Assembly: GCA_963827135.1 (NCBI GenBank)
Contig: CAWGZX010000005.1
Coordinates: 372,001-436,000, forward strand
DNA: 64,000 nucleotides
DNA from: JAJRAN01 sp963827135
Lineage (GTDB): Archaea; Thermoplasmatota; Thermoplasmata; Methanomassiliicoccales; UBA472
Reading direction: 5' to 3'
Shown: positions 33,974-42,200 of the stretch, in pieces
Numbering within the stretch: the first letter of the stretch is position 1
Layout of the letters: every line of letters starts with the position of its first letter
The notes under the pieces: generated by a model
What the model was told of the DNA's origin: nothing
The model's input: only the letters and a program-made list of their open reading frames with translations
Database searches by the model: none
Position numbers and translations under genes: made by a program

Positions 33974-35051
33974 GTTTCACCGCCTCCGTAAGTCCTTCTA
34001 CCGGCCGGGGATACACCACGGCCGCCTTCCTGTTGAACATCAGATAAACCTCCTGTCCAGGATGGTACAGCTTGCCCTCGATCGAGGGAATATCGAAATC
34101 CACCATGTCGTTCGACTGCGACCTGGCGCTCACCCTCCAGTAGGTGCCCATGTACGTCAGGTACTCGATGCGGGACAGCAGCCCGTCGGTGAAGGAGAAG
34201 ACGAACTCCGGCCTCACCGAGACCACGACCGCCTCGCCTACCAGGGGGTCGCACCTCTCGACCACGATGACCGAGTTGTCGCGCAGCTCTATCATGCTCT
34301 CGCCCTCGTGCCTCTCCTTGACCCAGCCCTCGAGCAGGTTCGTCTCCCCGACGAAGTTCGCGGTGAAAACGTCCCTGGGCCTGGTGTAGAGCTGCTCCGG
34401 GGTCCCGGACTCCACGATGCCCCCCGCCCTCATCACCACGATGCGATCGGACACGGACATGGCCTCCTCCTGGTCGTGGGTGACATGGACCACGGTCAGG
34501 CCGAGGCTCTTGGCTATCCTCCTCAGCTCGTAGCGCAGGTCCACGCGCACGCGGGCGTCGAGGGCGGACAGCGGCTCGTCGAGCAGGAGGAGCTTCGCAC
34601 CGGTGGCCAGCGCCCTAGCCAGCGAGGCCTTCTGCTGCTCCCCGCCGCACAGCTCCGAAGGGAACATGCCCATCTTGTCCAGGAGCTTGACCATCTCCAG
34701 GTACTTCCTGGCGATCTTCTCCCGCTCCTCGATGGGGCGGCCCTTGACCGTCGGGCCGTAGGCCGCGTTCATCTTGACCGTCATGTGCGGGAACAGCGCG
34801 ATGTTCTGGAAAACATAGCCGAGGTCCCTATCCTCGATGGGGACCTCCTTCATGCTCTTTCCCCCGATGTAGACCTCCCCTTGGGTGGGTTCCAGGATGC
34901 CCGCTATCACCCTGATCAAGGTGGTCTTGCCGCAGCCGGACGGGCCGAGGATCGTGACGTACTCGCCATCAGCGATGGTGAGGTCGACCTCGTCCACTGC
35001 CAGGACCTTGCCGAAGCGCATGGTTATCCTCTGCAATGATATCTCAGGCAT
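33966..35051 (-). CDS. ABC transporter ATP-binding protein (CysA/PotA/FbpC type), second of two
   Basis: 361 residues. Walker A 'LGPSGCGKTT', Q-loop 'VFQNIALFP', a signature with a change ('LCGGEQQKASLARAL', usually LSGGQ), Walker B 'LLLLDEPLSALD' and H-loop 'HVTHD'. A C-terminal TOBE-like regulatory region (about 240-361) marks the importer family for inorganic ions, polyamines and sugars. Directly follows the other ATPase gene with no gap. Confidence 0.9.
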   Translation of the reverse strand: MPEISLQRITMRFGKVLAVDEVDLTIADGEYVTILGPSGCGKTTLIRVIAGILEPTQGEVYIGGKSMKEVPIEDRDLGYVFQNIALFPHMTVKMNAAYGPTVKGRPIEEREKIARKYLEMVKLLDKMGMFPSELCGGEQQKASLARALATGAKLLLLDEPLSALDARVRVDLRYELRRIAKSLGLTVVHVTHDQEEAMSVSDRIVVMRAGGIVESGTPEQLYTRPRDVFTANFVGETNLLEGWVKERHEGESMIELRDNSVIVVERCDPLVGEAVVVSVRPEFVFSFTDGLLSRIEYLTYMGTYWRVSARSQSNDMVDFDIPSIEGKLYHPGQEVYLMFNRKAAVVYPRPVEGLTEAVKLE

Positions 35052-36143
35052 TCACTCCACCCTCAGCTCCTTCTCCAGCCCTTCTGGGGGCATTCCGAAC
35101 ACGGCCGCCTTGTCCGCACTCCAATTGATCTTCACCTTGTCCCCGACCGCTAGCCTACCAAGCCGCCAGGATGGGATCTTCGATGAGAACCTGCCAAGGC
35201 CGGGCACATCAACATCCAGATAGATGTTCCGACCCTCGAAGAGGATGCGCTCAACCGTTCCCTCGAAGTAGCCCTCGCCCTCCTTGTGCACCTCGGTGTT
35301 GCCGACCTTTACGCCCACCACCACCTTCTCCCCGAGCCTCTTCTCGCAAGGTCTAGCCATGACCATTGCCCCGGAGTCGCCGAGGATGGTGGTGGATTCC
35401 GCCTTCTCCTTCACAGTCCCGACGAAGAAGTTAGACTGGCCCACGAAGTTGGCCACGAACGGGGTAGATGGATTGTCGAACACGTCCCCTGGCGTCCCGA
35501 CCTGCACCACCTTCCCCTCTCTGATGACCGCGATGCGGTCAGCCATGACCAGCGCCTCGTCCTGATCGTGCGTGACATGGATGGTGGTGATGCCCATGGA
35601 CTTGGCCAGGGAGCGGAGCTCGTGCCGCAGGCTGATGCGCAGCCTGGCGTCCAGGGCTCGGAGCGGCTCGTCCAGCAGGAGCACGCTCGCCCCTGAGGCC
35701 AGGGCCCTCGCCAGCGCCGTCCTCTGCATCATCCCTCCGCTGAGCTCGCTGGGATATGCGTCAGGGCGATGCGTTAGCCTGACCAGGTCCAGCATGTCCG
35801 CCAAGGTGCGCTCCTTGACCCCTTCCTCATACTGGCGGATGTCCGGCCCGAATAGGATGTTCTCCGCCACGGTCAGCTGGGGGAAGAGGGCGTAGGTCTG
35901 GGATAGCATCACCGCGCGGCGGTCCTCTGGCTCCACCTTGTCCATGGGCTTGCCATCGAAGAGAATGCTGCCTTGGTCCGGCTTGGTCAGTCCGGATATG
36001 ATCCTTAGGAGCGTGGTCTTACCCGCCCCGGTCGGTCCTAGAAGGCAGAGATACTCCCCATTGTGGACCTCCAGGTTCACACCGTCAGCGGCCTTGATGT
36101 CGCCGTAGTGCTTAACGATGCCTTGCAGCTCTATATGGGGCAT
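35052..36143 (-). CDS. ABC transporter ATP-binding protein (CysA/PotA/FbpC type), first of two
   Basis: 363 residues. Walker A 'LGPTGAGKTT', signature 'LSGGMMQRTALARAL', Walker B 'LLLLDEPLRALDARL' and H-loop 'HVTHDQDEA', with a C-terminal TOBE-like domain. It is clearly diverged from the next ATPase, suggesting the transporter uses a heterodimer of ATPases or that each serves one half of the fused permease. Its start abuts the permease stop. Confidence 0.9.
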   Translation of the reverse strand: MPHIELQGIVKHYGDIKAADGVNLEVHNGEYLCLLGPTGAGKTTLLRIISGLTKPDQGSILFDGKPMDKVEPEDRRAVMLSQTYALFPQLTVAENILFGPDIRQYEEGVKERTLADMLDLVRLTHRPDAYPSELSGGMMQRTALARALASGASVLLLDEPLRALDARLRISLRHELRSLAKSMGITTIHVTHDQDEALVMADRIAVIREGKVVQVGTPGDVFDNPSTPFVANFVGQSNFFVGTVKEKAESTTILGDSGAMVMARPCEKRLGEKVVVGVKVGNTEVHKEGEGYFEGTVERILFEGRNIYLDVDVPGLGRFSSKIPSWRLGRLAVGDKVKINWSADKAAVFGMPPEGLEKELRVE

Positions 36144-37787
36144 CTAGATCGCCCCCTTTCTTCTTCTAGTCAAGTAGCGAAGGGCGAGCATCAGACCGAA
36201 GGAGATGATGATGAGGATTATGCAGGCCAGGGCGGCCGTGTAATAGTCGTTGTCAAGCTTGATCAGGTTCACGATGTAGTTCGGCGCCGTCAAGACGGTG
36301 GTGGACACAGCTCGGGTCGCACCCGTCTCGCCCAGACTGCGGGTGAAGGCCATTATTGCCCCTGCCAATATCGAAGCCTTGATCATGGGGAAGAGCACCC
36401 GCTTGAACCCTTGTACGGGCTTCGCCCCCAACGTCCTTGCGGTCTCCTCGTAGGTAGGGTCGATCTCCTCCACCGCGCCAGTGACGTTCCGCACCATCAA
36501 TGGATAGGTGAAGGCGATGTGGGCCAGCATCACCAGGAAGATAGCGAATGGCCCGGTCACCGGCGTCCCTCCGGTCCAGAACAACTTTAGGGAGAAACCT
36601 AAGGCCACGGTAGGGACGATCAGCGGGACATTGACCAGGATGTCCAGCGTCTCTGGCAACCACTTGGACCTGTTCTTAGCGATGTACAATGCCAATGGTA
36701 TCCCGAAGGCTAGATCGATCAGGGTGACGACGCCAGCGATGAGGAAGGAGTTGACCAGCGCCTCTCCGAACTCGGCCCAGTTAGTTGAAGTGGAGGGCTC
36801 GGAGGTGAAGACGAAGGTGAAGACGAAGAACGACGGAATGAGGACTATGAATACAAGGAAGAGGACGGAGGTGGCATCCTTGAAGCGCGGCGCGAGCCCT
36901 CGGGAAAGTATCTTCTCGGGCCTCGGCCAGACCTTCCGGAAGGGGATATGGACCTTCTTCACGATGATGGCTACGATCACGAGTAAGACCAGGGCTAGGA
37001 TGATGAGCACGATGCTGGTGAAGGCCAAGGCTGGCGTGTTTTGCAGAGAGTCGATCAGCGTCGGTGCCGTGTTGAAGTTGGTGTTCCCAATGGTGGCTAG
37101 CGCCGCCACGGTGCCCCCGGTCTCGCTAAGGCTTCTGGCGAAACAGAGGATGATACCCGTAACTAGGCCTGCCCTGAAGAGGGGCAGAGTAATGGTTCGG
37201 ACGGCGGTCAGCTTGCTCGCCCCCAGCGTCTGCCCCGCGGTCTCGAAGGTCTGGTCGATCTGCTCTAGGATGGCCGCCAGGGAGCGCACCATGTAGGGAT
37301 AGGAGAAGACGATATGGAGCAGGATGATGAGGATGAATGGAGAGCTGACTATCTTGAGGCCTAGAGGGTTGGTGAGGTCCTCTGGGGTTATGCCCCAAAA
37401 AATCGCAGCAGAGAAACCAAGGGCGGCCGTGGGTACCGCCAAAGGCATATCGATCAAGGTGTCGAGGAGCTGCTTGCCCCGGAACTTCTTCCTTACCAGT
37501 ATCCAAGCCATGGGCAGCCCGACGAGGATGTCGATCAAGGTCACGATGGCCGCGATCTCGAATGAATTGGCGATGGCTGTCCAGATCTGCGACATCACCT
37601 CGGAGTTCTGTAGCACCTCGGTCTGGATCAGGTCCCAGTTGGTGAAGGCGTAAGTGAGGACGAAAAGGGTCGGGACGATGACGAAGCTAAGGAAGAAGAT
37701 GATGACCGCGAACGTCCAGAGGTTTCGGACGACGGGTTTGCTCACAAAATCCGTCGCTCTCTCCAGTCGGCTCATCAGCAACCCCAT
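36144..37787 (-). CDS. ABC transporter permease with two fused transmembrane modules
   Basis: 547 residues with about 12 membrane helices and two EAA loops: 'IDQTFETAGQTLGASKLTAV' in the first half and 'IDPTYEETARTLGAKPVQGF' in the second. This fused layout is typical of FbpB-like (iron, thiamine, phosphonate, sulfate-type) importers. An ATG at 37775 is an alternative start. No periplasmic-type binding protein is encoded in the operon, so the substrate is unassigned. Confidence 0.88.
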   Translation of the reverse strand: MGLLMSRLERATDFVSKPVVRNLWTFAVIIFFLSFVIVPTLFVLTYAFTNWDLIQTEVLQNSEVMSQIWTAIANSFEIAAIVTLIDILVGLPMAWILVRKKFRGKQLLDTLIDMPLAVPTAALGFSAAIFWGITPEDLTNPLGLKIVSSPFILIILLHIVFSYPYMVRSLAAILEQIDQTFETAGQTLGASKLTAVRTITLPLFRAGLVTGIILCFARSLSETGGTVAALATIGNTNFNTAPTLIDSLQNTPALAFTSIVLIILALVLLVIVAIIVKKVHIPFRKVWPRPEKILSRGLAPRFKDATSVLFLVFIVLIPSFFVFTFVFTSEPSTSTNWAEFGEALVNSFLIAGVVTLIDLAFGIPLALYIAKNRSKWLPETLDILVNVPLIVPTVALGFSLKLFWTGGTPVTGPFAIFLVMLAHIAFTYPLMVRNVTGAVEEIDPTYEETARTLGAKPVQGFKRVLFPMIKASILAGAIMAFTRSLGETGATRAVSTTVLTAPNYIVNLIKLDNDYYTAALACIILIIISFGLMLALRYLTRRRKGAI

Positions 37788-37816
37788 GCGCCTACAGTCT
37801 GCGGAATTGTTCTGGC

Positions 37817-37827
37817 AATAAATAACT
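37817..37827 (-). promoter_or_regulatory. TATA box for the ABC transporter operon
   Basis: The minus strand reads GTTATTTATTG about 35 bases before the permease start. It suggests transcription separate from the sugar nucleotidylyltransferase gene upstream. Confidence 0.5.
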
Positions 37828-37841
37828 ATTCAGTATTGATT

Positions 37842-38807
37842 TCACGCCTGCTTGCTAGCAAGGATCGTGTCTGATAAATTGCTATCTTTGCAGACGACCA
37901 TCTTAGGGCCGACCATTGAGCCGGACACGATGCAGTTGGGCTCAAGGATCGCGCCTTTCATGATCAATGAGTTGGAGACCTGACATCCTTCGGATATGAC
38001 CACGCCGGGCTCGATGCACGCGAAGGGGCCTATCTTCGCATTCCTGATGGAGCTGGAGCGGATAAGATTGGGAGGCTCTAGGGTGCAGCCTTCGCATGGG
38101 GCTGGGGGCGAGGCGGGCTCCAGTTGCAGGAGCTTGGCCTGAGCCGCCAGGAAGCTCTCCCTCGTGCCACAGTCCATCCAATGGCCTGCGAATCTATGGC
38201 CGAATAGGCCGTAGTCGAGGATGTTGGGGAACACCTCCCTCTCGATGGAAACTTGGCCTTTGCCGATGTAGTCCAGTATCTCTGGTTCGAAGACATAGTA
38301 ACCGGCGTTGATGAGATCGGACCTCGCCTCCTCCCTCTTGGGTTTTTCCTGGAAGTTGATGATCCTGCAGGCCTTGTCCAATTCCACCACACCGAATGCG
38401 CTGGGGTCCTCCACCTGCCACAGGGCTATGGTGCCTATGCCACCCTGCTCGCGGTGCGCCTTCACCAGGGCACGGAGGTCCAGGGAGGAAATGCAGTCGC
38501 CGTTCATGGCGATGAACGTCTCATCCAGATACTGGGCCACGTTCTTGATGGCCCCACCGGTCCCGAGCGGCGTGGGCTCGTGGACCACCACTACCTTGCG
38601 CCCGCATGGCTGCGAATGGAAATGCTCCTCGAGGGCTTCCTTCATGTAGCTGACCGCCAGAACAACGGTGTCCACGCTCTGGGGCAGGGACTCGATCATG
38701 CGGACGATGAGGGGCTTGCCCACAAGTGGCACTAAGGGCTTTGGTATGGAATACGTCAATGGTCGGAGCCGGGTGCCGAACCCGCCTGCGAGGATGACCG
38801 CCTTCAT
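37842..38807 (-). CDS. NDP-sugar pyrophosphorylase with hexapeptide C-terminus (ManC/RmlA-like)
   Basis: 321 residues. Nucleotidyltransferase domain with 'LAGGFGTRLRPLT', 'PKPLVPLVGKP', 'MNGDCI' and 'FQEKPKR', then a short left-handed beta-helix from about residue 245 ('IGPFACIEPGVVISEGCQV'). Makes a nucleotide sugar from a sugar 1-phosphate; GDP-mannose or a dTDP/UDP-glucose are the likely options. It may feed the glycan locus. Confidence 0.85.
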   Translation of the reverse strand: MKAVILAGGFGTRLRPLTYSIPKPLVPLVGKPLIVRMIESLPQSVDTVVLAVSYMKEALEEHFHSQPCGRKVVVVHEPTPLGTGGAIKNVAQYLDETFIAMNGDCISSLDLRALVKAHREQGGIGTIALWQVEDPSAFGVVELDKACRIINFQEKPKREEARSDLINAGYYVFEPEILDYIGKGQVSIEREVFPNILDYGLFGHRFAGHWMDCGTRESFLAAQAKLLQLEPASPPAPCEGCTLEPPNLIRSSSIRNAKIGPFACIEPGVVISEGCQVSNSLIMKGAILEPNCIVSGSMVGPKMVVCKDSNLSDTILASKQA

Positions 38808-38833
38808 GCCAATCTTATCTTAGGCAACAGCCC

Positions 38834-38847
38834 ATTTTTTAAAATTA
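38834..38847 (-). promoter_or_regulatory. TATA box for the NDP-sugar pyrophosphorylase
   Basis: The minus strand reads TAATTTTAAAAAAT, about 30 bases before the ATG at 38807. This suits a leaderless transcript. Confidence 0.5.
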
Positions 38848-38851
38848 TGTC

Positions 38852-39067
38852 TCAAAGTGGTGAGATGCTCACCACGTTGTTGCCGCGAAGGATAACGACG
38901 CCCAATCGCCTGGTCTGCTCCGCGGTCCTTTCCTCTGTCTCCTCGAGCACCATGTTCATGTACTCATCGTAGCCAGTAAGCTTACCCTCAAGGACACGGT
39001 TGTCCTTCAAGAGCAGGGTGATCTTCTTATTCATAGACTTCTCGAGCAAAGCCAAAGGCATTACCAT
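38852..39067 (-). CDS. Sm-like archaeal RNA-binding protein (Lsm)
   Basis: 71 residues. The Sm1 motif 'ITLLLKDNRVLEGKLTGYDE' is followed by 'YMNMVLEE' and the Sm2 motif 'VVILRGNNVVSI'. It forms a seven-membered ring that binds U-rich RNA. The start at 39067 has a GTGATT site; an ATG two codons later is possible. Confidence 0.93.
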   Translation of the reverse strand: MVMPLALLEKSMNKKITLLLKDNRVLEGKLTGYDEYMNMVLEETEERTAEQTRRLGVVILRGNNVVSISPL

Positions 39068-39100
39068 GCGTAATCACTCAGTCTGGGAATATTGGCTAGG

Positions 39101-39110
39101 GGTTTAAAAC
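39101..39110 (-). promoter_or_regulatory. TATA box for the Sm-like gene
   Basis: The minus strand reads GTTTTAAACC, about 35 bases before the ATG at 39067. Confidence 0.55.
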
Positions 39111-39262
39111 CTTTCGCGCTCGGATTCACGGTCTTGCATGCCTCGGTCTGTCAGTTTGCTTTATTACCACAAATATGCCCGCCAACCATCCTTCCGTCAT
39201 TGGTTCTTGCGATGTTGTGACCCAGTGCAGGCTGCGCCGCCCAGGTAAGGATATTTAGGCAG

Positions 39263-40789
39263 ATGGGCATCTGGTTGCAGATGATAGGCCGAAAGTCGTT
39301 GCTGATCGTCTATAGCAAGGCAATCTCGGCCTTACTAGGGTTCATCGGCCTGTACCTGATCACCCGCTATTTCCCCAGTAGCACCTATGGTCAGATCGCC
39401 TACACTATGTCCTTGGTGGCGCTGTTCGCTTCCTTTGCGGACCTTGGCTTCGCGACCGCCTACATAAAACGCGTTAACGAAGGCAAGGATCCCAGCGACT
39501 GCCTGTCCAGCTATCTGGTGGTCAAACTGCTGCTGTTGGCAGCGATGGTGACGGCGATCTTCATCAGCTTTTGGACCTGGACCGTGGTGATGGACCGTCC
39601 GCTGAACGACACCGATGTCCAACTCATCGTCCTCTTCACCTTGTATTTCGTGCTGTACAACATAGCCACGGTGGCCACGGCGACCTTCGATGCCAGCATG
39701 AAGACGGCGAAGACCCAGATATCATTAATCGCGGAGATGCTAGTGCGGGTCCCGTTGATATTCTTCTTCGCCATCCCGGCCGATAACGTCTACGCATTAG
39801 CCTGGACCTATGTCATCGGAGGCTTGGCGGTGGCCATTGTGAGCATTCTGCTCCTTTCCAGGGAAGGCTTGAGGCTTAAGCGTCCGACGCTGATAAGATA
39901 CATGGCTGTCTTCGCCATGCCTCTGGCAATCACGGTAGTCCTAGGAACTATCATAGGTAACATCGACAAGGTCACGCTTGGGTTCTTCTGGAACTCGGCC
40001 GAGGTGGCTAACTACGCTGCTGGTCAGTCCATCCTCAACATGCTGTACGTTTTCGGGGCGGCGCTAAGCACCTTGATGTTCCCGACTTTCGCGAGGCTCT
40101 ATGAGCAAGGCGAGAAGCGGTCCATACAGGAGATGGTGCGAAGGGGGGAGAGATACCTATCTTACATCATAACCCCAATAATCTGCGTCTTCCTCGTTTT
40201 CCCAATGCTAATCGCCACCGTGCTACTTGGTCCTAATTATACGGCATCTGCAGAGGTGATGCAGGTGCTTTGCCTGAACATCCTAATTCTCTCTCTAGGT
40301 GGCGTCTATATGACCCAGATTGTGGCCATGAACCGCGCTAAGGAGCTAGTATGGGTAAGCGGAATTCAGCTGGGGCTGCTCCTCATCTTCATCATTATCT
40401 TCGTCCCCACATCCTTCTTCCAGGTCCAAATGCTGGGCCTGATGGCTGTGGGCACAGCCCTGGCGGTCGTTTTAGCATCGTTGATCGTGGTGATTATTTA
40501 CAGGACAATGATCTGGAGGATGGTCGGCCTTGGTTACAACCATTCCATGTCATTCCATCTCATCGCCGCGCTGCTCAGTATCGGGGCCCTATTAGCCATA
40601 GAGATAGTCTATCAGCCCACACGGTGGTACGACCTTTTCCTCACTTGGATGGCGTCGGCAGGGGTCTTCTATCTGTCACTGTACCTATTAAGAGAGTTGA
40701 AGGACGCGGACATCCGTTACTTCCTTGATGTGCTGAACCCTAAAGAGATGTGGGGCTATCTCAAGTTGGAGTTCGGAAAGAAACCCTGA
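39263..40789 (+). CDS. Polysaccharide flippase (Wzx/RfbX-like, MOP superfamily)
   Basis: 508 residues with about 14 hydrophobic segments. The N-terminal 'YSKAISALLGFIGLYLITRYF' followed by 'YGQIAYTMSLVALFASFADLG' is typical of polysaccharide biosynthesis flippases. It would move lipid-linked glycan units across the membrane, a fitting partner for the glycan locus that begins about 5 kb downstream. An ATG at 39281 is an alternative start. The 195-base gap before it is shared with the divergent Sm-like gene. Confidence 0.85.
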   Translation: MGIWLQMIGRKSLLIVYSKAISALLGFIGLYLITRYFPSSTYGQIAYTMSLVALFASFADLGFATAYIKRVNEGKDPSDCLSSYLVVKLLLLAAMVTAIFISFWTWTVVMDRPLNDTDVQLIVLFTLYFVLYNIATVATATFDASMKTAKTQISLIAEMLVRVPLIFFFAIPADNVYALAWTYVIGGLAVAIVSILLLSREGLRLKRPTLIRYMAVFAMPLAITVVLGTIIGNIDKVTLGFFWNSAEVANYAAGQSILNMLYVFGAALSTLMFPTFARLYEQGEKRSIQEMVRRGERYLSYIITPIICVFLVFPMLIATVLLGPNYTASAEVMQVLCLNILILSLGGVYMTQIVAMNRAKELVWVSGIQLGLLLIFIIIFVPTSFFQVQMLGLMAVGTALAVVLASLIVVIIYRTMIWRMVGLGYNHSMSFHLIAALLSIGALLAIEIVYQPTRWYDLFLTWMASAGVFYLSLYLLRELKDADIRYFLDVLNPKEMWGYLKLEFGKKP

Positions 40790-40792
40790 AGC

Positions 40793-41296
40793 TCATCTTG
40801 AGACCTGCGACTCCATCCAGCGCTTGATGTCCTCCTTCCTCGAGGAAGGTATGCCGAAGTACTCGGGGAACTTCTTGCTCGTGGACAGCAGCAACGTCTG
40901 GCCCTGCTTCTTGGCGCTCACCAGGCCGGCGGAGCGGAGCACGCGCACATGCTCGTACACCTCCGAGCCCAGCGCCTCTGCCAGCTCGCTCTGCCTTATC
41001 GGCTGGTTGTAGGCGATGTAGGCGGCGGTCTTCAGCACCTCCTTGGGCACCTCGACCTCTGCGAATGGCATTCCATATCCGACGAGGTCCTTCCTCAGCT
41101 GCATCGAGTACCTGATCCCTATCTTCACGACCTCGATGGCCGATCCGCGCCCCTCGTACTCCTTCATTAGCTTGGCCAAAGCCCTGCGGATAACGTCATC
41201 GGAGAGCTGCGATGCTGCCTCGATCTCGGCCATGCGCAGCGGCTTCGAGGATGCGAAGAGCACCGCCTCCACGATCCTTAGAGGGTCCTGCTCCAC
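40793..41296 (-). CDS. scpB: Segregation and condensation protein B
   Basis: 167 residues, tandem winged helices ('IVEAVLFASSKPLRMAEIEA', then 'YNQPIRQSELAEALG'). It binds ScpA in the condensin-like complex. The GTG start at 41296 lies directly before the end of the scpA frame, making a three-gene smc-scpA-scpB operon. Confidence 0.88.
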   Translation of the reverse strand: MEQDPLRIVEAVLFASSKPLRMAEIEAASQLSDDVIRRALAKLMKEYEGRGSAIEVVKIGIRYSMQLRKDLVGYGMPFAEVEVPKEVLKTAAYIAYNQPIRQSELAEALGSEVYEHVRVLRSAGLVSAKKQGQTLLLSTSKKFPEYFGIPSSRKEDIKRWMESQVSR

Positions 41297-41297
41297 C

Positions 41298-42200
41298 TCA
41301 CATCACCGCGCTCTGGTGGGGCAGCTTGGCCGCCGCCTGGGCGTCCTCCAGCAGGCCGATGTCCCAGGGTATCTTGATCTCCAGGAATATCTGGCCGTAG
41401 GGAAGGTCGTCCTGCCATAGCGATACCTTGCCGTTGCGGGCAAGGAACAGCAATGAGATGAACACCGTGACCCGGTCCTCCTTATCGCCGACGAAGATGT
41501 CGTCGATCGGCACCGGCCCGTTGCCGCACTTCATGATCCTGGTCCAGACCTGCTCGACGTCCTTCTCCAGGTCCTCGGCGTGGTTCTTGGGATCGAACTT
41601 CTGCTCCGAGGCGGCGATGGCGTCGCGCATGATCTGCCTCTGTTCGCGCAGCTCGGCCTCCTCGCGCGCGTCCTCGAACGCGTCCAACAGCTCGACCAAG
41701 CTGACCGGCCTCTGCTGCTGGTGCCGGATCGCCTCGCATAGGTCGATGCTCTCCGGGACGTCGGCTTGCACCCGGCTGGCCGGTCCGTCGACGAAGCAGT
41801 CGTCGATGACATCGAAGTCCCAATCGGAGCAGAACATCTGCTGCTGTTCCTGGCTGGCGGCGAGGACCTCCTCGCTCTGCATCTTGAGGATGCTCCAGGC
41901 CATGAACACCAGCTTCCCGGCGACGATGAAGTTCACTTCCGATCCCTTCATCCGCCTCAGGTAGAGGTCCGTGAACGAGACCAGGTTTATGTCCCAAGGG
42001 TCGAAGTTGTTGTTGAGGACCAGGTCGAAGACGAGCTGCATGGACCTGTCCACCGGGTCCTTGGTGATCACGTCCTGCTCGCTCTGGAACTGCCGGGCGA
42101 TTCCCAGATAGCGGTCGAGCTTCATATGCGCCTCGTCCTCCGATATGAGGGCCTTATGGAACATCAGGTGGCCGAGGACGTTGTCGAGACCTTGGTTCAT
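41298..42200 (-). CDS. scpA: Segregation and condensation protein A (kleisin)
   Basis: 300 residues. The N-terminal 'DPWDINLVSFTDLYLRRM' is the ScpA hallmark; 'FIVAGKLVFMAWSILKMQSE' follows. It closes the SMC ring by linking the ATPase heads. ATGA overlap with the smc stop indicates translational coupling. Confidence 0.93.
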   Translation of the reverse strand: MNQGLDNVLGHLMFHKALISEDEAHMKLDRYLGIARQFQSEQDVITKDPVDRSMQLVFDLVLNNNFDPWDINLVSFTDLYLRRMKGSEVNFIVAGKLVFMAWSILKMQSEEVLAASQEQQQMFCSDWDFDVIDDCFVDGPASRVQADVPESIDLCEAIRHQQQRPVSLVELLDAFEDAREEAELREQRQIMRDAIAASEQKFDPKNHAEDLEKDVEQVWTRIMKCGNGPVPIDDIFVGDKEDRVTVFISLLFLARNGKVSLWQDDLPYGQIFLEIKIPWDIGLLEDAQAAAKLPHQSAVM

